The notes: a model not told the origin generated them from the letters alone. A DNA stretch of 49,340 nucleotides from Candidatus Magasanikiibacteriota bacterium (GCA_015661005.1 JACTTX010000001.1:1-49340), one strand, 5' to 3'. Counted from the stretch's first letter, positions 7,291 through 14,447 are shown. Made by a program: numbers and translations.

Positions 7291-8550
7291 TACCAACAAT
7301 TAAATCTAAAAAATTCCGGCCGCCTTCTGCTCATTCCGTATCAGGACACCAAAGCCGCCACGGTGTACTGTATGTTTCCGGTTGGTTCCAGATATGAGCA
7401 CAAAAAAATTGTCGGCGTTTCTCATTTTATTGAGCACTTGATGTTCAAAGGAACAAAAAAACGTCCGACAACTTTGGATATCTCGCGGGAATTGGACGCT
7501 CACGGCGCCGAGTACAATGCTTTCACCAGCAAGGATTATACCGGCTATTACATCAAGATTGACGCGGAGCAGATGCCGCTGGCGCTGGATATTCTTTCGG
7601 ACATGCTCTTTCATTCTAAATTTGAAGGTGAAGAAATTGACAAAGAGCGCGGCGTCATCATTGAGGAGCTTCATATGTATGAAGACAATCCAACAATGCA
7701 CATTGACACTCTTTTTGAGGAAACGCTTTACGGCGATCATCCTTTGGGCTGGCGGATTGGCGGCTGGCCGGAACAAATTAAAGCCGTAACGCGTGAAGAA
7801 ATAATTTCTTATCGCGATAAATTTTATGATCCGGCCAAGATGGTGGTGGCCGTGGCCGGAAAATTACCCGCTGACGCTTTGGCGCAAATTGAAAAAACTT
7901 TTGGGGCGGTCGGTGGCGGTAAGACGGCGGTGGTGAAACCGGAATCGTGGAAAGAGCTTGGCGCCGAGCGCATTTTTATCCAGTACAAAGAAACGGATCA
8001 AACGCATATTGCGCTCGGAATGCCGGCTCTGTCTTATGAACACAAAGATTTACCGGCTTTGAAATTGTTGACCGTGATTTTGGGCGGCACGATGTCTTCA
8101 AGGTTGTTCATTGAAGTGCGGGAGAAACGGGGGTTGGCGTATTCTGTTCGCGCCGGCGTGGAATCTTATCATGAGACCGGAAATTTTTCCGTGCGCGCCG
8201 GTTTGGACAAAAATCGTTTGGAGCAGGCGCTCACGGTGATCATGAACGAACTCAAAAAAGTGAAAGAGTCAGGCGTTACCAAAAAAGAATTCACTGACGC
8301 CAAAACCAATTTTCACGGCCGACTGGTTTTGGAGTTGGAAGAATCCAATGCTTTGGCGGATTTTTATTCTCGCCAAGCGTTGTTAATGGAGAAAATTAAA
8401 ACGCCGGAGGAGAAGCTGGCGGAAATTGACGCCGTCACCATTGAAGACGTGCACCGGGTGGCTGGAGAGATTTTGGACTTTAAGAAATTGCGGATGGCGG
8501 TGATTGGCGGGGTCAAAGATGCAAAACCGCTGGAAAAAATTTTGTTTTGA
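7288..8550 (+). CDS. M16 family zinc metallopeptidase
   Basis: A 420-aa single-unit M16B-type protease related to mitochondrial processing peptidase and PqqL/YmxG. It carries the inverted zinc motif HFIEH (residues 46-50), and the downstream glutamate ligand lies in ERGVIIEELHMYED. The C-terminal half has the second M16 domain with the conserved GLAYSVRAGVESY segment. No signal peptide is visible, so it is probably cytosolic. ATG 7288 lies inside the last copy of a 38-bp repeat, so repeat changes could affect its translation. The next gene, tpiA, begins 13 bp after the stop. Confidence 0.92.
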   Translation: MYQQLNLKNSGRLLLIPYQDTKAATVYCMFPVGSRYEHKKIVGVSHFIEHLMFKGTKKRPTTLDISRELDAHGAEYNAFTSKDYTGYYIKIDAEQMPLALDILSDMLFHSKFEGEEIDKERGVIIEELHMYEDNPTMHIDTLFEETLYGDHPLGWRIGGWPEQIKAVTREEIISYRDKFYDPAKMVVAVAGKLPADALAQIEKTFGAVGGGKTAVVKPESWKELGAERIFIQYKETDQTHIALGMPALSYEHKDLPALKLLTVILGGTMSSRLFIEVREKRGLAYSVRAGVESYHETGNFSVRAGLDKNRLEQALTVIMNELKKVKESGVTKKEFTDAKTNFHGRLVLELEESNALADFYSRQALLMEKIKTPEEKLAEIDAVTIEDVHRVAGEILDFKKLRMAVIGGVKDAKPLEKILF

Positions 8551-8563
8551 AATATCGTTCTTT

Positions 8564-9313
8564 ATGAAATACATCCTTGCCAATTGGAAAATGTATTTGC
8601 GCGAGTTTGAACAAGCGGCTCTTTGTCGCCGCGCCAATCTTATCAAGTACGACGCCAAGAAATTGCGGCTCGTGCTGTGTCCTTCGCACTTTGCCTTGCC
8701 TTACGCTAAAAATTTTGTGAAAAAACCAAATGAGTATGGCGCGCAAAACTTTTTTTGGGAATCGCGGGGAGCATTTACCGGAGAAGCGTCACCGCAAGAC
8801 CTGACGGATTTTAAGTGTCATTATGTGATTATTGGCCACTCGGAACGGCGCACTCTGCTGAATGAAACGGATGGAATGGTGAGAAAAAAAGTAGCGGCCG
8901 CGCTTTCCGCCAAGCTCACGCCCATTCTTTGTGTTGGTGAAACGCTGGATGAACGCAACTCCGGTCATGCGCTGGAAAGAGTGCGAGAGGAGTTGCGCGA
9001 GGATTTAAAAGGATTGACAGCGGAGGAAATCAAACGTATCATTGTGGCTTACGAGCCCGTCTGGGCGATTGGCGCCGGACAGCCGATTGCGCCGACGGAG
9101 GCCGTGGAAATGCACCGGCGAATTCGGGAAACGATTGGAGAAATTGTTCATGGCGCTGTGCCGCAGGCCGTGATTTACGGCGGATCCGTTGACGCCAAAA
9201 ATGTCCGCGATTTTATCATTGCCGAAGGCGTTGACGGTTGTTTAGTCGGCGGCGCCAGCACCAAGTTTGATTCGTTGAAACAGATTGTGGATATCGTTCA
9301 AAAGTATTCGTAA
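8564..9313 (+). CDS. tpiA: triosephosphate isomerase
   Basis: A 249-aa TIM-barrel enzyme that interconverts dihydroxyacetone phosphate and glyceraldehyde 3-phosphate in glycolysis. The catalytic residues are visible: Lys9 (LANWKM), His92 (IIGHSERR) and Glu164 (VAYEPVWAIGAGQP). The phosphate-binding YGGSVDAKN and GCLVGGAS segments are also present. The frame is open upstream to 8504, inside the M16 gene, but ATG 8564 gives the family N-terminus. Confidence 0.97.
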   Translation: MKYILANWKMYLREFEQAALCRRANLIKYDAKKLRLVLCPSHFALPYAKNFVKKPNEYGAQNFFWESRGAFTGEASPQDLTDFKCHYVIIGHSERRTLLNETDGMVRKKVAAALSAKLTPILCVGETLDERNSGHALERVREELREDLKGLTAEEIKRIIVAYEPVWAIGAGQPIAPTEAVEMHRRIRETIGEIVHGAVPQAVIYGGSVDAKNVRDFIIAEGVDGCLVGGASTKFDSLKQIVDIVQKYS

Positions 9314-9355
9314 GCATTTGTATCATTAGCGCCCATTCGTATATTTGTATCGTTT

Positions 9356-10264
9356 ATGGCATTTAACATTATCCCCCTCATCATCATAATAATTTCTTTG
9401 GCCGGAATTTTGGCGATTGTTGTGCGCAAGTTTCCGCAACTGGCCGCTTTGGACGTGAGCACCATCAGCGGCGCCGTGGAACAGGAAAAAAAGCGCGCTC
9501 TTTTGATGCAAAGAGTTAAACGCCAAATCGGCGGCGGTTGGGAAAAATTTTTGTCAATGCTCGGACCGGTTGGCAGAAAAATTTTCGGTGTGCAGGAACG
9601 TTTCCGGGCGTTTGTTAATCGCGTTGCTGATAAATACCGGATGCTGGAACAGCTGACCAAGAAAAAAGCGGCGCTGATGATGACACCCAAAGAGAAAAAA
9701 TCCGCGTTGGAAATTTTATTGGATGAAGCGGATGCTTTGCGCAAAGAGGAAAAATTTGAAGAGGCGGAAAAAAAATATGTGGAGGCGATAGCGCTCGCGC
9801 CCAAAAGCGTCCGCGCTTACAAGGGATTGGGGAAACTTTATTTTGAAACGGAGAAATGGCCGCAGGCCAAGGAAACATGGGAATTTGTTTTGAAGATCTC
9901 CACCACTGAACCGCTGGCGTATGCTTATCTCGGGCGGATTGCCAAAGAGCGCGGCGAGTGGGAAACGGCCGCCAAATATTTTGAGCAGGCCGTGGCCTTG
10001 GATGACAGCTTGATCAAGCGATGGTTGGATTTGGCAGACGTTTACAAAACGCTTGGAAAAATGCCGGAGGCCGTGGCGGCTGCCAAAAAAGCGGTCGTAC
10101 TGGAACCGGCCAATCCGCTGGTTCTTGATAATTTGGCGGAGATCAGTATACTGTCCGGTGATCGTAAATCCGCGGTGGCGGCGGTGCAAAATTTGCGCGA
10201 TGCCAATCCGGAGAATGCGAAGATCAATGAGTTTGAGGAGAGAATTAAGGGGATGGGGAAGTAG
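9356..10264 (+). CDS. membrane-anchored TPR protein
   Basis: A 302-aa protein with one N-terminal membrane helix (residues about 5-25, IIPLIIIIISLAGILAIVV). A charged linker follows, then about four tetratricopeptide repeats from residue 120 onward, for example SVRAYKGLGKLYFETEKWPQAKETW and EPLAYAYLGRIAKERGEWETAAKYFEQAV. It is probably a scaffold at the cytoplasmic face, but partners are unknown. The leader before the start contains repeated ATTTGTAT/ATTCGTAT units similar to those before the YidC-like gene at 32730. Confidence 0.82.
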   Translation: MAFNIIPLIIIIISLAGILAIVVRKFPQLAALDVSTISGAVEQEKKRALLMQRVKRQIGGGWEKFLSMLGPVGRKIFGVQERFRAFVNRVADKYRMLEQLTKKKAALMMTPKEKKSALEILLDEADALRKEEKFEEAEKKYVEAIALAPKSVRAYKGLGKLYFETEKWPQAKETWEFVLKISTTEPLAYAYLGRIAKERGEWETAAKYFEQAVALDDSLIKRWLDLADVYKTLGKMPEAVAAAKKAVVLEPANPLVLDNLAEISILSGDRKSAVAAVQNLRDANPENAKINEFEERIKGMGK

Positions 10265-10272
10265 GAGGAAAA

Positions 10273-10404
10273 TCGCCGATGTAGTTGTTCCTCGTCCCCT
10301 GTGGGGACTCGGAACGCTACATGGCTCGCTCGGAAGAAGTTCGTCTGTCCGCGTACCGAAACCTTCGCGTTTCGTCCGCGATCAGCCAAACTTCTTCTCT
10401 CACT
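10273..10404 (+). other. structured intergenic stretch before tRNA-Thr
   Basis: This gap has no gene but several inverted repeats: GTCCCC-TGT-GGGGAC (10294-10308), GAAGAAGTT (10333-10341) with AACTTCTTC (10389-10397), and inside that CGAAAC/GTTTCG (10357-10374). GTCCGCG occurs twice. The first 12 bases, TCGCCGATGTAG at 10273, are identical to the bases at the 5' end of the following tRNA-Thr (10404-10415). It could be a decayed tRNA copy, a processed leader or a repeat element. Confidence 0.5.
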
Positions 10405-10405
10405 C

Positions 10406-10481
10406 GCCGATGTAGCTCAGCTGGTAGAGCAACTCCATGGTAAGGAGTAGGTCCGCGGTTCGATTCCGCGCATCGGCTCCA
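10406..10481 (+). tRNA. tRNA-Thr (anticodon GGT)
   Basis: It folds as a full cloverleaf. The acceptor stem is GCCGATG/CATCGGC, the D arm contains AGCTCAGCTGGTAGAGC, the anticodon stem is ACTCC/GGAGT with loop ATGGTAA, and the T arm contains GGTTCGATTCC. CCA is encoded. It is the first of a cluster of tRNAs around rpmG. Confidence 0.95.
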
Positions 10482-10598
10482 GAATTTTTAGCAAGTGTGC
10501 CAGTTTGTACTTGTTTGGGTGGTTCTCCTGCGTGCGTCGGGGTCCACACGGCGTTCAGAACAAAAATTCGAGCAAGTCCGTCGTTTTTGTTATTTCTT

Positions 10599-10685
10599 GG
10601 GTGGTTCGCATAGCGGCAATTGCTCCTGGCTGTAGACCAGGCGGCCTTACGGCCTACGGGGGTTCGAGTCCCTCACCACCCACCA
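10599..10685 (+). tRNA. tRNA-Tyr (anticodon GTA)
   Basis: Type II tRNA with a long variable arm (CGGCCTTACGGCC region). The acceptor stem is GGGTGGT/ACCACCC and the anticodon stem CCTGG/CCAGG has loop CTGTAGA. GGTTCGAGTCC forms the T loop and CCA is encoded. Confidence 0.94.
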
Positions 10686-10772
10686 CCTTTCAGTTTTTTG
10701 GCTGACTGGTTCCAACATTAAATTGCGCTTTTATTGTATATCTGTTATATTTGTCGTTAGTCGCCGGGCCTC

Positions 10773-10848
10773 GCCACCTTAGCTCAGCTGGTAGAGCAAC
10801 GGTTTTGTAAACCGTAGGTCCGGGGTCCGAATCCCCGAGGTGGCTCCA
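10773..10848 (+). tRNA. tRNA-Thr (anticodon TGT)
   Basis: The acceptor stem is GCCACCT/AGGTGGC, the anticodon stem ACGGT/ACCGT carries loop TTTGTAA, and CCA is encoded. The T loop reads GGTCCGAATCC. It lies 14 bp before rpmG. Confidence 0.95.
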
Positions 10849-10862
10849 TTAAACATAAAACT

Positions 10863-11018
10863 ATGTCCCAAGAAAATCTCATCAGATTAGAATGCGCAAA
10901 CTGTAAGCGCGTTACGCACTTCTCCACCAAGAATAAAAAGAAGGTGAAAGCGCGTTTGGAGCTCAAGAAATTTTGCGTTTGGTGCAAAAAACACCAGTTG
11001 CACAAAGAAACAAAATAA
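10863..11018 (+). CDS. rpmG: 50S ribosomal protein L33
   Basis: A 51-aa protein that reads MSQENLIRLECANCKRVTHF and ends in KKHQLHKETK. It has the zinc-ribbon pairs CANC and CVWC of the zinc-binding L33 form, and the basic KNKKKVKARLELKKFC segment is typical. It follows tRNA-Thr directly, which matches the common bacterial order of a tRNA cluster followed by rpmG (often then secE-nusG). Here the secE and nusG genes are absent and a DUF1189-like gene starts 7 bp later. Confidence 0.93.
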   Translation: MSQENLIRLECANCKRVTHFSTKNKKKVKARLELKKFCVWCKKHQLHKETK

Positions 11019-11025
11019 ACACGAT

Positions 11026-11871
11026 ATGTCCTTTTTCAAACGTCTCGCCCAGAGCATCGTGAACATTAATTCATACCGTGACAGCCATAAAGATCAGAAG
11101 TCGGCGTGGCAGTATTTTTTAATGTTTTATCTGGTGGTGGCGTTTTTGATGACGTCGTTTTTTGTCATTCAAGGTTTCCGTGTTTTCGGTCAAGCGCTCC
11201 GCGATTTTGAAACCAATGCGCCGGATTTCATTGCCCGCACTGAAGGTGAGGGTTGCGGCCAAGCGGCGGCGGCCAAAGCGGACGCCTCTAAAAGCGCCAC
11301 CACGGAAGCAACTGTCGGCGCCGCGTGCAAACTGGTGATAGAAAAATTATCAATGCCGTACGTTTACAAAAAAGATGATTTTGTCGCTGTCATTGACACC
11401 ACCGGCAAGATCGCCAATATACCGGATGACGCCACCCTTTTTGTGAACGCCGACGGCTTTATGTATCGTGAGCCAAACAGAGGCAACAGATCATTCAGTT
11501 GGGCCGGCGCCAAAAAATTTGAAACGAGCAAAGCCCAAGTGGTGGAACGCGTCCGCTCGTTCCGCGGTGTTGGCGGCGCGGTTTTGGCGCTGGTATTCTT
11601 TGTTGTCATCTATGTAGGAATAATGGTCTTCCGGATTATTTTTATTGCTTTTTGGTCGCTGATTGGACTCATTGTTGTCAAAATTCGCAAACAGGCGCTC
11701 TCTTACTCTGATCTTTTGGCCAACGCCATCTACGCTTTAACCACGGCGGAAATTGCGTATCTACTGGAACGGCTCACCAAATGGCGGATCCCGTTTCTTT
11801 TCACGGTAATTTTTCTCATTTACTTTTTCCTCGCGATTAGAAAGCAGGGGAAGATAGAGGGTGGAGAATAG
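11026..11871 (+). CDS. DUF1189-like membrane protein
   Basis: A 281-aa membrane protein. It starts with an amphipathic MSFFKRLAQSI segment, then has one membrane helix (residues about 27-50). A roughly 130-residue extracytoplasmic region follows, ending in VIDTTGKIANIPDD, a motif I associate with DUF1189. Three further membrane helices lie in the C-terminal third (residues about 183-275). DUF1189 proteins are uncharacterised. It takes the place where secE is usually found after rpmG, but it does not resemble SecE. The extracytoplasmic loop contains two cysteines. Confidence 0.7.
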   Translation: MSFFKRLAQSIVNINSYRDSHKDQKSAWQYFLMFYLVVAFLMTSFFVIQGFRVFGQALRDFETNAPDFIARTEGEGCGQAAAAKADASKSATTEATVGAACKLVIEKLSMPYVYKKDDFVAVIDTTGKIANIPDDATLFVNADGFMYREPNRGNRSFSWAGAKKFETSKAQVVERVRSFRGVGGAVLALVFFVVIYVGIMVFRIIFIAFWSLIGLIVVKIRKQALSYSDLLANAIYALTTAEIAYLLERLTKWRIPFLFTVIFLIYFFLAIRKQGKIEGGE

Positions 11872-11910
11872 AGAATGGAAGTTGGAGACTGGCGAATGGG
11901 AAGGCACAAA
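11869..11910. repeat. degenerate 7-bp array merging into palindromic element 2
   Basis: Successive heptamers GTGGAGA, ATAGAGA, ATGGAAG, TTGGAGA, CTGGCGA and ATGGGAA start at the end of the DUF1189-like gene. They run straight into the left arm of the palindrome at 11888, so arm and array overlap. Confidence 0.55.
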
Positions 11911-11960
11911 TAGCGTTCTTGATTGGAGAACACGCTATTTGTGCCTTCCCATTCGCCAGT
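11888..11960. repeat. palindromic element, copy 2
   Basis: Arms of 28 bp (11888-11915 and 11933-11960) are perfectly complementary. Including the TTCT/AGAA pairs beyond a 2-nt bulge, the stem has 32 bp. The core is GTTCTTGATTGGAGAACAC. It lies between the DUF1189-like gene and the MFS gene. Weaker heptamer-phased complementarity continues outward on both sides. Confidence 0.93.
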
Positions 11961-11987
11961 AGCAGTTCACCATTCGAGCATTCCACC

Positions 11988-12581
11988 ATGCCTCGTTCTT
12001 TACCCAACGTCATCCGTCTGCTCATCCTCGGCGATCTTTTCATGTTCTCCGGCTTCGGGCTGATTGGCCCGATTTTTGCCGTTTATGTGAGTGATCGCAT
12101 TCCCGGCGGCTCCATTGCCGCCGCCGGTTACGCGGCCACAATTTTTTTGCTCACGGAAACACTGCTCAAAATCCCTATCGCGCGATTTACGGACAAAGAT
12201 AAAGGATACAAACGGGAAGCTCTAACTTTGCTCGTTGGCACCCTGATTGAATCTTCGGTCCCGCTCCTTTATTTGACGAGCAATACAATGTGGCAAATTT
12301 ATTTGGCGCAGGTCGTTTACGGCGTTGGTTTTGCGCTCGCTTATCCGGGTTGGATGACCATGTTCACCCGCCATGCCGATCGCGGCCATGAAGGTTTTGA
12401 ATGGAGCGTTTATTCCTCGGCCGTTGGAATTGGCGCGGCTTTTGCCGCCGCGATTGGCGGCACGGTGGCCCAGACCTTTGGCTTTTCCGTGCTTTTTTAT
12501 TTTGTTTTTTTGGCCGGGATTACGAGCAGTTTGTCATACGCCCTGCTTTTGTGGTATACGTTGAGGAATGGTGAGAGGTAA
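11988..12581 (+). CDS. half-size MFS transporter-like protein (about six helices)
   Basis: A 197-aa membrane protein resembling the N-terminal half of a major facilitator. About six hydrophobic segments are seen, with the loop 2-3 region RFTDKDKGYKREAL in the position of the MFS signature motif. Full MFS proteins have about 400 residues and 12 helices, so this is either a single-domain form that dimerises or a truncated gene. The frame is open upstream into the palindrome, but ATG 11988 gives a clean N-terminus (MPRSLPNVIRLLIL). The stop lies 4 bp before tRNA-Trp. Confidence 0.72.
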   Translation: MPRSLPNVIRLLILGDLFMFSGFGLIGPIFAVYVSDRIPGGSIAAAGYAATIFLLTETLLKIPIARFTDKDKGYKREALTLLVGTLIESSVPLLYLTSNTMWQIYLAQVVYGVGFALAYPGWMTMFTRHADRGHEGFEWSVYSSAVGIGAAFAAAIGGTVAQTFGFSVLFYFVFLAGITSSLSYALLLWYTLRNGER

Positions 12582-12585
12582 ATAC

Positions 12586-12659
12586 GGGGGCGTGGTGAAG
12601 TGGTATCACAGAGGTCTCCAAAACCTTTATCGTGGGTTCGATTCCTACCGCCCCTGCCA
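12586..12659 (+). tRNA. tRNA-Trp (anticodon CCA)
   Basis: The anticodon stem GAGGT/ACCTT encloses loop CTCCAAA, giving anticodon CCA. The acceptor is GGGGGCG/CGCCCCT, with a G-U first pair, followed by G and encoded CCA. The T loop reads GGTTCGATTCC. It is at the far end of the tRNA/rpmG region. Confidence 0.92.
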
Positions 12660-12687
12660 GTTGCAACAAGTCAAAGCTTTGCTTAAT

Positions 12688-12738
12688 TTGACAAAAGTTG
12701 ATTCTTATGATTAACTTAAGATGAACTAAAGTTCATCT
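12688..12738 (+). promoter_or_regulatory. toxin-antitoxin promoter and palindromic operator
   Basis: A TTGACA box at 12688-12693 is followed at 17-18 bp by a weak -10 (TTAACT). The perfect palindrome AGATGAACT-AA-AGTTCATCT (12719-12738) directly abuts the antitoxin ATG at 12739. This is the usual site for autoregulation by a Phd/YefM-type antitoxin. Confidence 0.7.
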
Positions 12739-12960
12739 ATGAAAAATTTCATTCCATTAAAAGAGTTTCGTCAAGATGTGGCGAAGTATGCCGGGCGTAT
12801 CACTAAGGGCGAGACACTTATTGTGACCAAACGATCCCTGCCGCTTTTTCGCATCGTTCCTGTCGAGGAAGAAGGGTGGGAGACGGTGATTGATTTTACT
12901 AAGTTTCGTAAAGGCGGCATCCCGGCAAGCGAACTTTTGAAAATACTCAAATCTCTTTGA
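12739..12960 (+). CDS. Phd/YefM-like antitoxin
   Basis: A 73-aa protein. The N-terminal part (MKNFIPLKEFRQDVAKYAGRITKGETLIVTKRSLPLFRIVPV) has the beta-alpha-beta pattern of Phd/YefM DNA-binding antitoxins. The C-terminal 25 residues would be the toxin-binding tail. It is followed after 3 bp by a RelE-type toxin, and a palindrome sits against its start codon, which fits autoregulation. Confidence 0.82.
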   Translation: MKNFIPLKEFRQDVAKYAGRITKGETLIVTKRSLPLFRIVPVEEEGWETVIDFTKFRKGGIPASELLKILKSL

Positions 12961-12963
12961 TGT

Positions 12964-13209
12964 ATGGCCGATCGGATTTTCAAGATATTGCGGCGATTGT
13001 CGTCAAAAGAACAAAAACAATTGACGGATGTGATTAGACTAATACAGGATAACGATTTGATCGGGCATGATTTGAAAAAACTTAAAGGACGAGATGATGT
13101 GTATCGCTTGCGTAAGGGCGACTTTCGGATCATTTTTCGTCGGATGCCAAATTCGGAAAACATTATCATTGCCGTGGAACGGCGATCGGATAACACATAC
13201 AGATTCTAA
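12964..13209 (+). CDS. RelE/ParE-family toxin
   Basis: An 81-aa protein with the RelE fold pattern: two N-terminal helices (ILRRLSSKEQKQLTDVIRLIQ), then HDLKKLKGRDDVYRLRKGDFRIIFRR and IIIAVERRSDNTYRF. The basic residues in the GDFRIIFRR strand and the final R-x-x-N-x-Y segment are usual for RelE-type mRNA interferases. It is the second gene of the pair with the antitoxin at 12739. Confidence 0.85.
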   Translation: MADRIFKILRRLSSKEQKQLTDVIRLIQDNDLIGHDLKKLKGRDDVYRLRKGDFRIIFRRMPNSENIIIAVERRSDNTYRF

Positions 13210-13242
13210 ACAAGAGATGTTCCGCCTGCACTTCGTAATGAA

Positions 13243-13278
13243 AAGAACCCGCCTGGCGTTGTGGCCCTGCGGGTTCTT
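13243..13278 (-). terminator. intrinsic terminator of the minus-strand gene
   Basis: A 10-bp stem AAGAACCCGC/GCGGGTTCTT encloses a 16-nt loop. On the minus strand it is followed by a short T-run (AAAA at 13241-13244 on the plus strand). It lies between the convergent toxin gene and the 293-aa gene. Confidence 0.75.
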
Positions 13279-13285
13279 CGTTGTG

Positions 13286-14167
13286 TTATCGCTCGCGGAA
13301 ACGTAGCTGACCGTCGCCGCGGCGGAAGATGTTGTGGAAGAGGAGTCGGGGATTGCCCTCATCATCATCGTTCAACGACCAAACGATCCGCAACTCCTGG
13401 TTCGCTCGTGCCGTATTGGCGCCTTTCGGAATGATTTCGGCCACTTGGCGTTTGTAACGTCGGCAGACCAGTCCTGAAACTTCATGTCCAAGTTTCGACA
13501 GAAGTCGTACGGCCTTGGCGACCTGCTCTTGTTCGGCCTTATCCAACCTGTGAAAAGCGAAGAGGAATTTCGGTCCGTATGTGATTCTACGTTCGCCGTA
13601 AAATATGCTGACCCGTGGCATATTTGACGGAACGCTATCCGATTCCTCACTTGGCGCTGGCGGTTGATCGGTGGAAAGTTCCCGATTGGTGTTTTTTTCT
13701 TCGGCTCGCCGCAGAGCGCTCTCAAGCTGAAGGATTCTCTCTCTCGCTTTTGCGAGCCGTTCAAGCGCGCTCGCGAGCCCCACCTGCTCGGCCCGCTCGC
13801 CAAGTCGCCGTTCCAGCTCTTCGCAACGTCTCGTCAAGATCAGTGGCCAAGTTAGCCCTTCTTCCAGCAACCATATGAGCGGTTCGTTCTCCCGCATCGC
13901 GCGTCTGAACTGGTCACTCGATATTTTTTCCGTGCCGCTAAGACACAGGAATGCCTGTCGGTAAAGATTGGCATCGTGGCGAATGAGCGTTGGATCCGCG
14001 TTGATTCCCAACTCGGCTAACTCACCCTGGCAAGCCAATTCTGCGTCTGGCGGGAGCAAGTAACTCTCATTCAGACGCGATACGATCACGTCCCGACGCC
14101 GTCGCACGGCGGCGCCGGTTGTGCGAACGTACTTGGCAGACAAACTAAATAAGTCAAACGGTTTCAT
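13286..14167 (-). CDS. coiled-coil protein with C-terminal RelE-like domain
   Basis: A 293-aa protein with no named family that I recognise. Residues 1-110 are mixed helical, residues about 112-165 are a charged coiled coil (ELERRLGERAEQVGLASALERL), and residues 165-183 form a Pro/Ser linker. Residues about 188-293 look RelE-like: FHRLDKAEQEQVAKAVRLLSKLG, then RRYKRQVAEI, ELRIVWSLNDD and LLFHNIFRR. It has an unusually strong ribosome binding site for this window (AAAGGAGG, 5 nt before ATG) and its own terminator. It is convergent with the RelE toxin gene, and the two stops are 76 bp apart. The RelE-like assignment is inference from pattern. Confidence 0.65.
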   Translation of the reverse strand: MKPFDLFSLSAKYVRTTGAAVRRRRDVIVSRLNESYLLPPDAELACQGELAELGINADPTLIRHDANLYRQAFLCLSGTEKISSDQFRRAMRENEPLIWLLEEGLTWPLILTRRCEELERRLGERAEQVGLASALERLAKARERILQLESALRRAEEKNTNRELSTDQPPAPSEESDSVPSNMPRVSIFYGERRITYGPKFLFAFHRLDKAEQEQVAKAVRLLSKLGHEVSGLVCRRYKRQVAEIIPKGANTARANQELRIVWSLNDDDEGNPRLLFHNIFRRGDGQLRFRER

Positions 14168-14248
14168 TGCGGCCTCCTTTGGTTAACCGTGGCGTAAAGT
14201 GTAAGTTGCAGGTGTGAAATTGTCAAGTCCGAGTCCGTGCTGTCAAAC

Positions 14249-14292
14249 GGAAATTAAAATGTCCTAGTTTGCGGGAAATTAAAATGTCCTAG
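14249..14292. repeat. two 19-bp direct repeats
   Basis: GGAAATTAAAATGTCCTAG occurs at 14249-14267 and 14274-14292 (25-bp period). Such repeated ends resemble multiple transposase-binding sites at some insertion-sequence termini, but no transposase or second end is seen here. Confidence 0.7.
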
Positions 14293-14344
14293 CCGGGGGT
14301 CGTTAATTGTTTAAGTACCGTCGGCGGGTATTAATGTGGTAAAA

Positions 14345-14398
14345 TCATTGCTCTTTTTGAGCAAGGTGTTTCATCCAGACGTAAATGAGGATTATCTG
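14345..14398 (-). pseudogene. C-terminal remnant of a DoxX-like paralogue
   Basis: Read on the minus strand this encodes QIILIYVWMKHLAQKEQ and then TGA. That nearly matches the end of the protein encoded at 14492-15178 (QILLIYVWVKLLAQKEQR). At the DNA level 16 bases are identical in inverted orientation (14350-14365 and 15155-15170), with further scattered identity. Upstream of this stretch the similarity is lost. It is most simply a decayed, inverted partial copy. Confidence 0.65.
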
Positions 14399-14417
14399 CT
14401 TTAACGGTGCATAACTT

Positions 14418-14447
14418 TTGGCTTGACCGGGCAAAATGGGATATAAT
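14418..14447 (+). promoter_or_regulatory. promoter for the DUF2892-DoxX gene
   Basis: TTGGCT (14418-14423), an 18-bp spacer and a perfect TATAAT (14442-14447), 45 bp before the start codon. The rest of the 324-bp gap 14168-14491 holds the direct repeats and the paralogue remnant. Confidence 0.6.

Noticed and set aside
10505-10705. 66-codon open frame
   Set aside because: It spans the tRNA-Tyr gene and has no coding character.
11919-11987. N-terminal extension of the MFS-like protein
   Set aside because: This part is encoded by the right half of palindrome copy 2 and the following repeat. ATG 11988 gives the natural start.
14249-14292. Complete insertion sequence
   Set aside because: Only the short direct repeats are seen. 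There is no transposase gene or matching second end.
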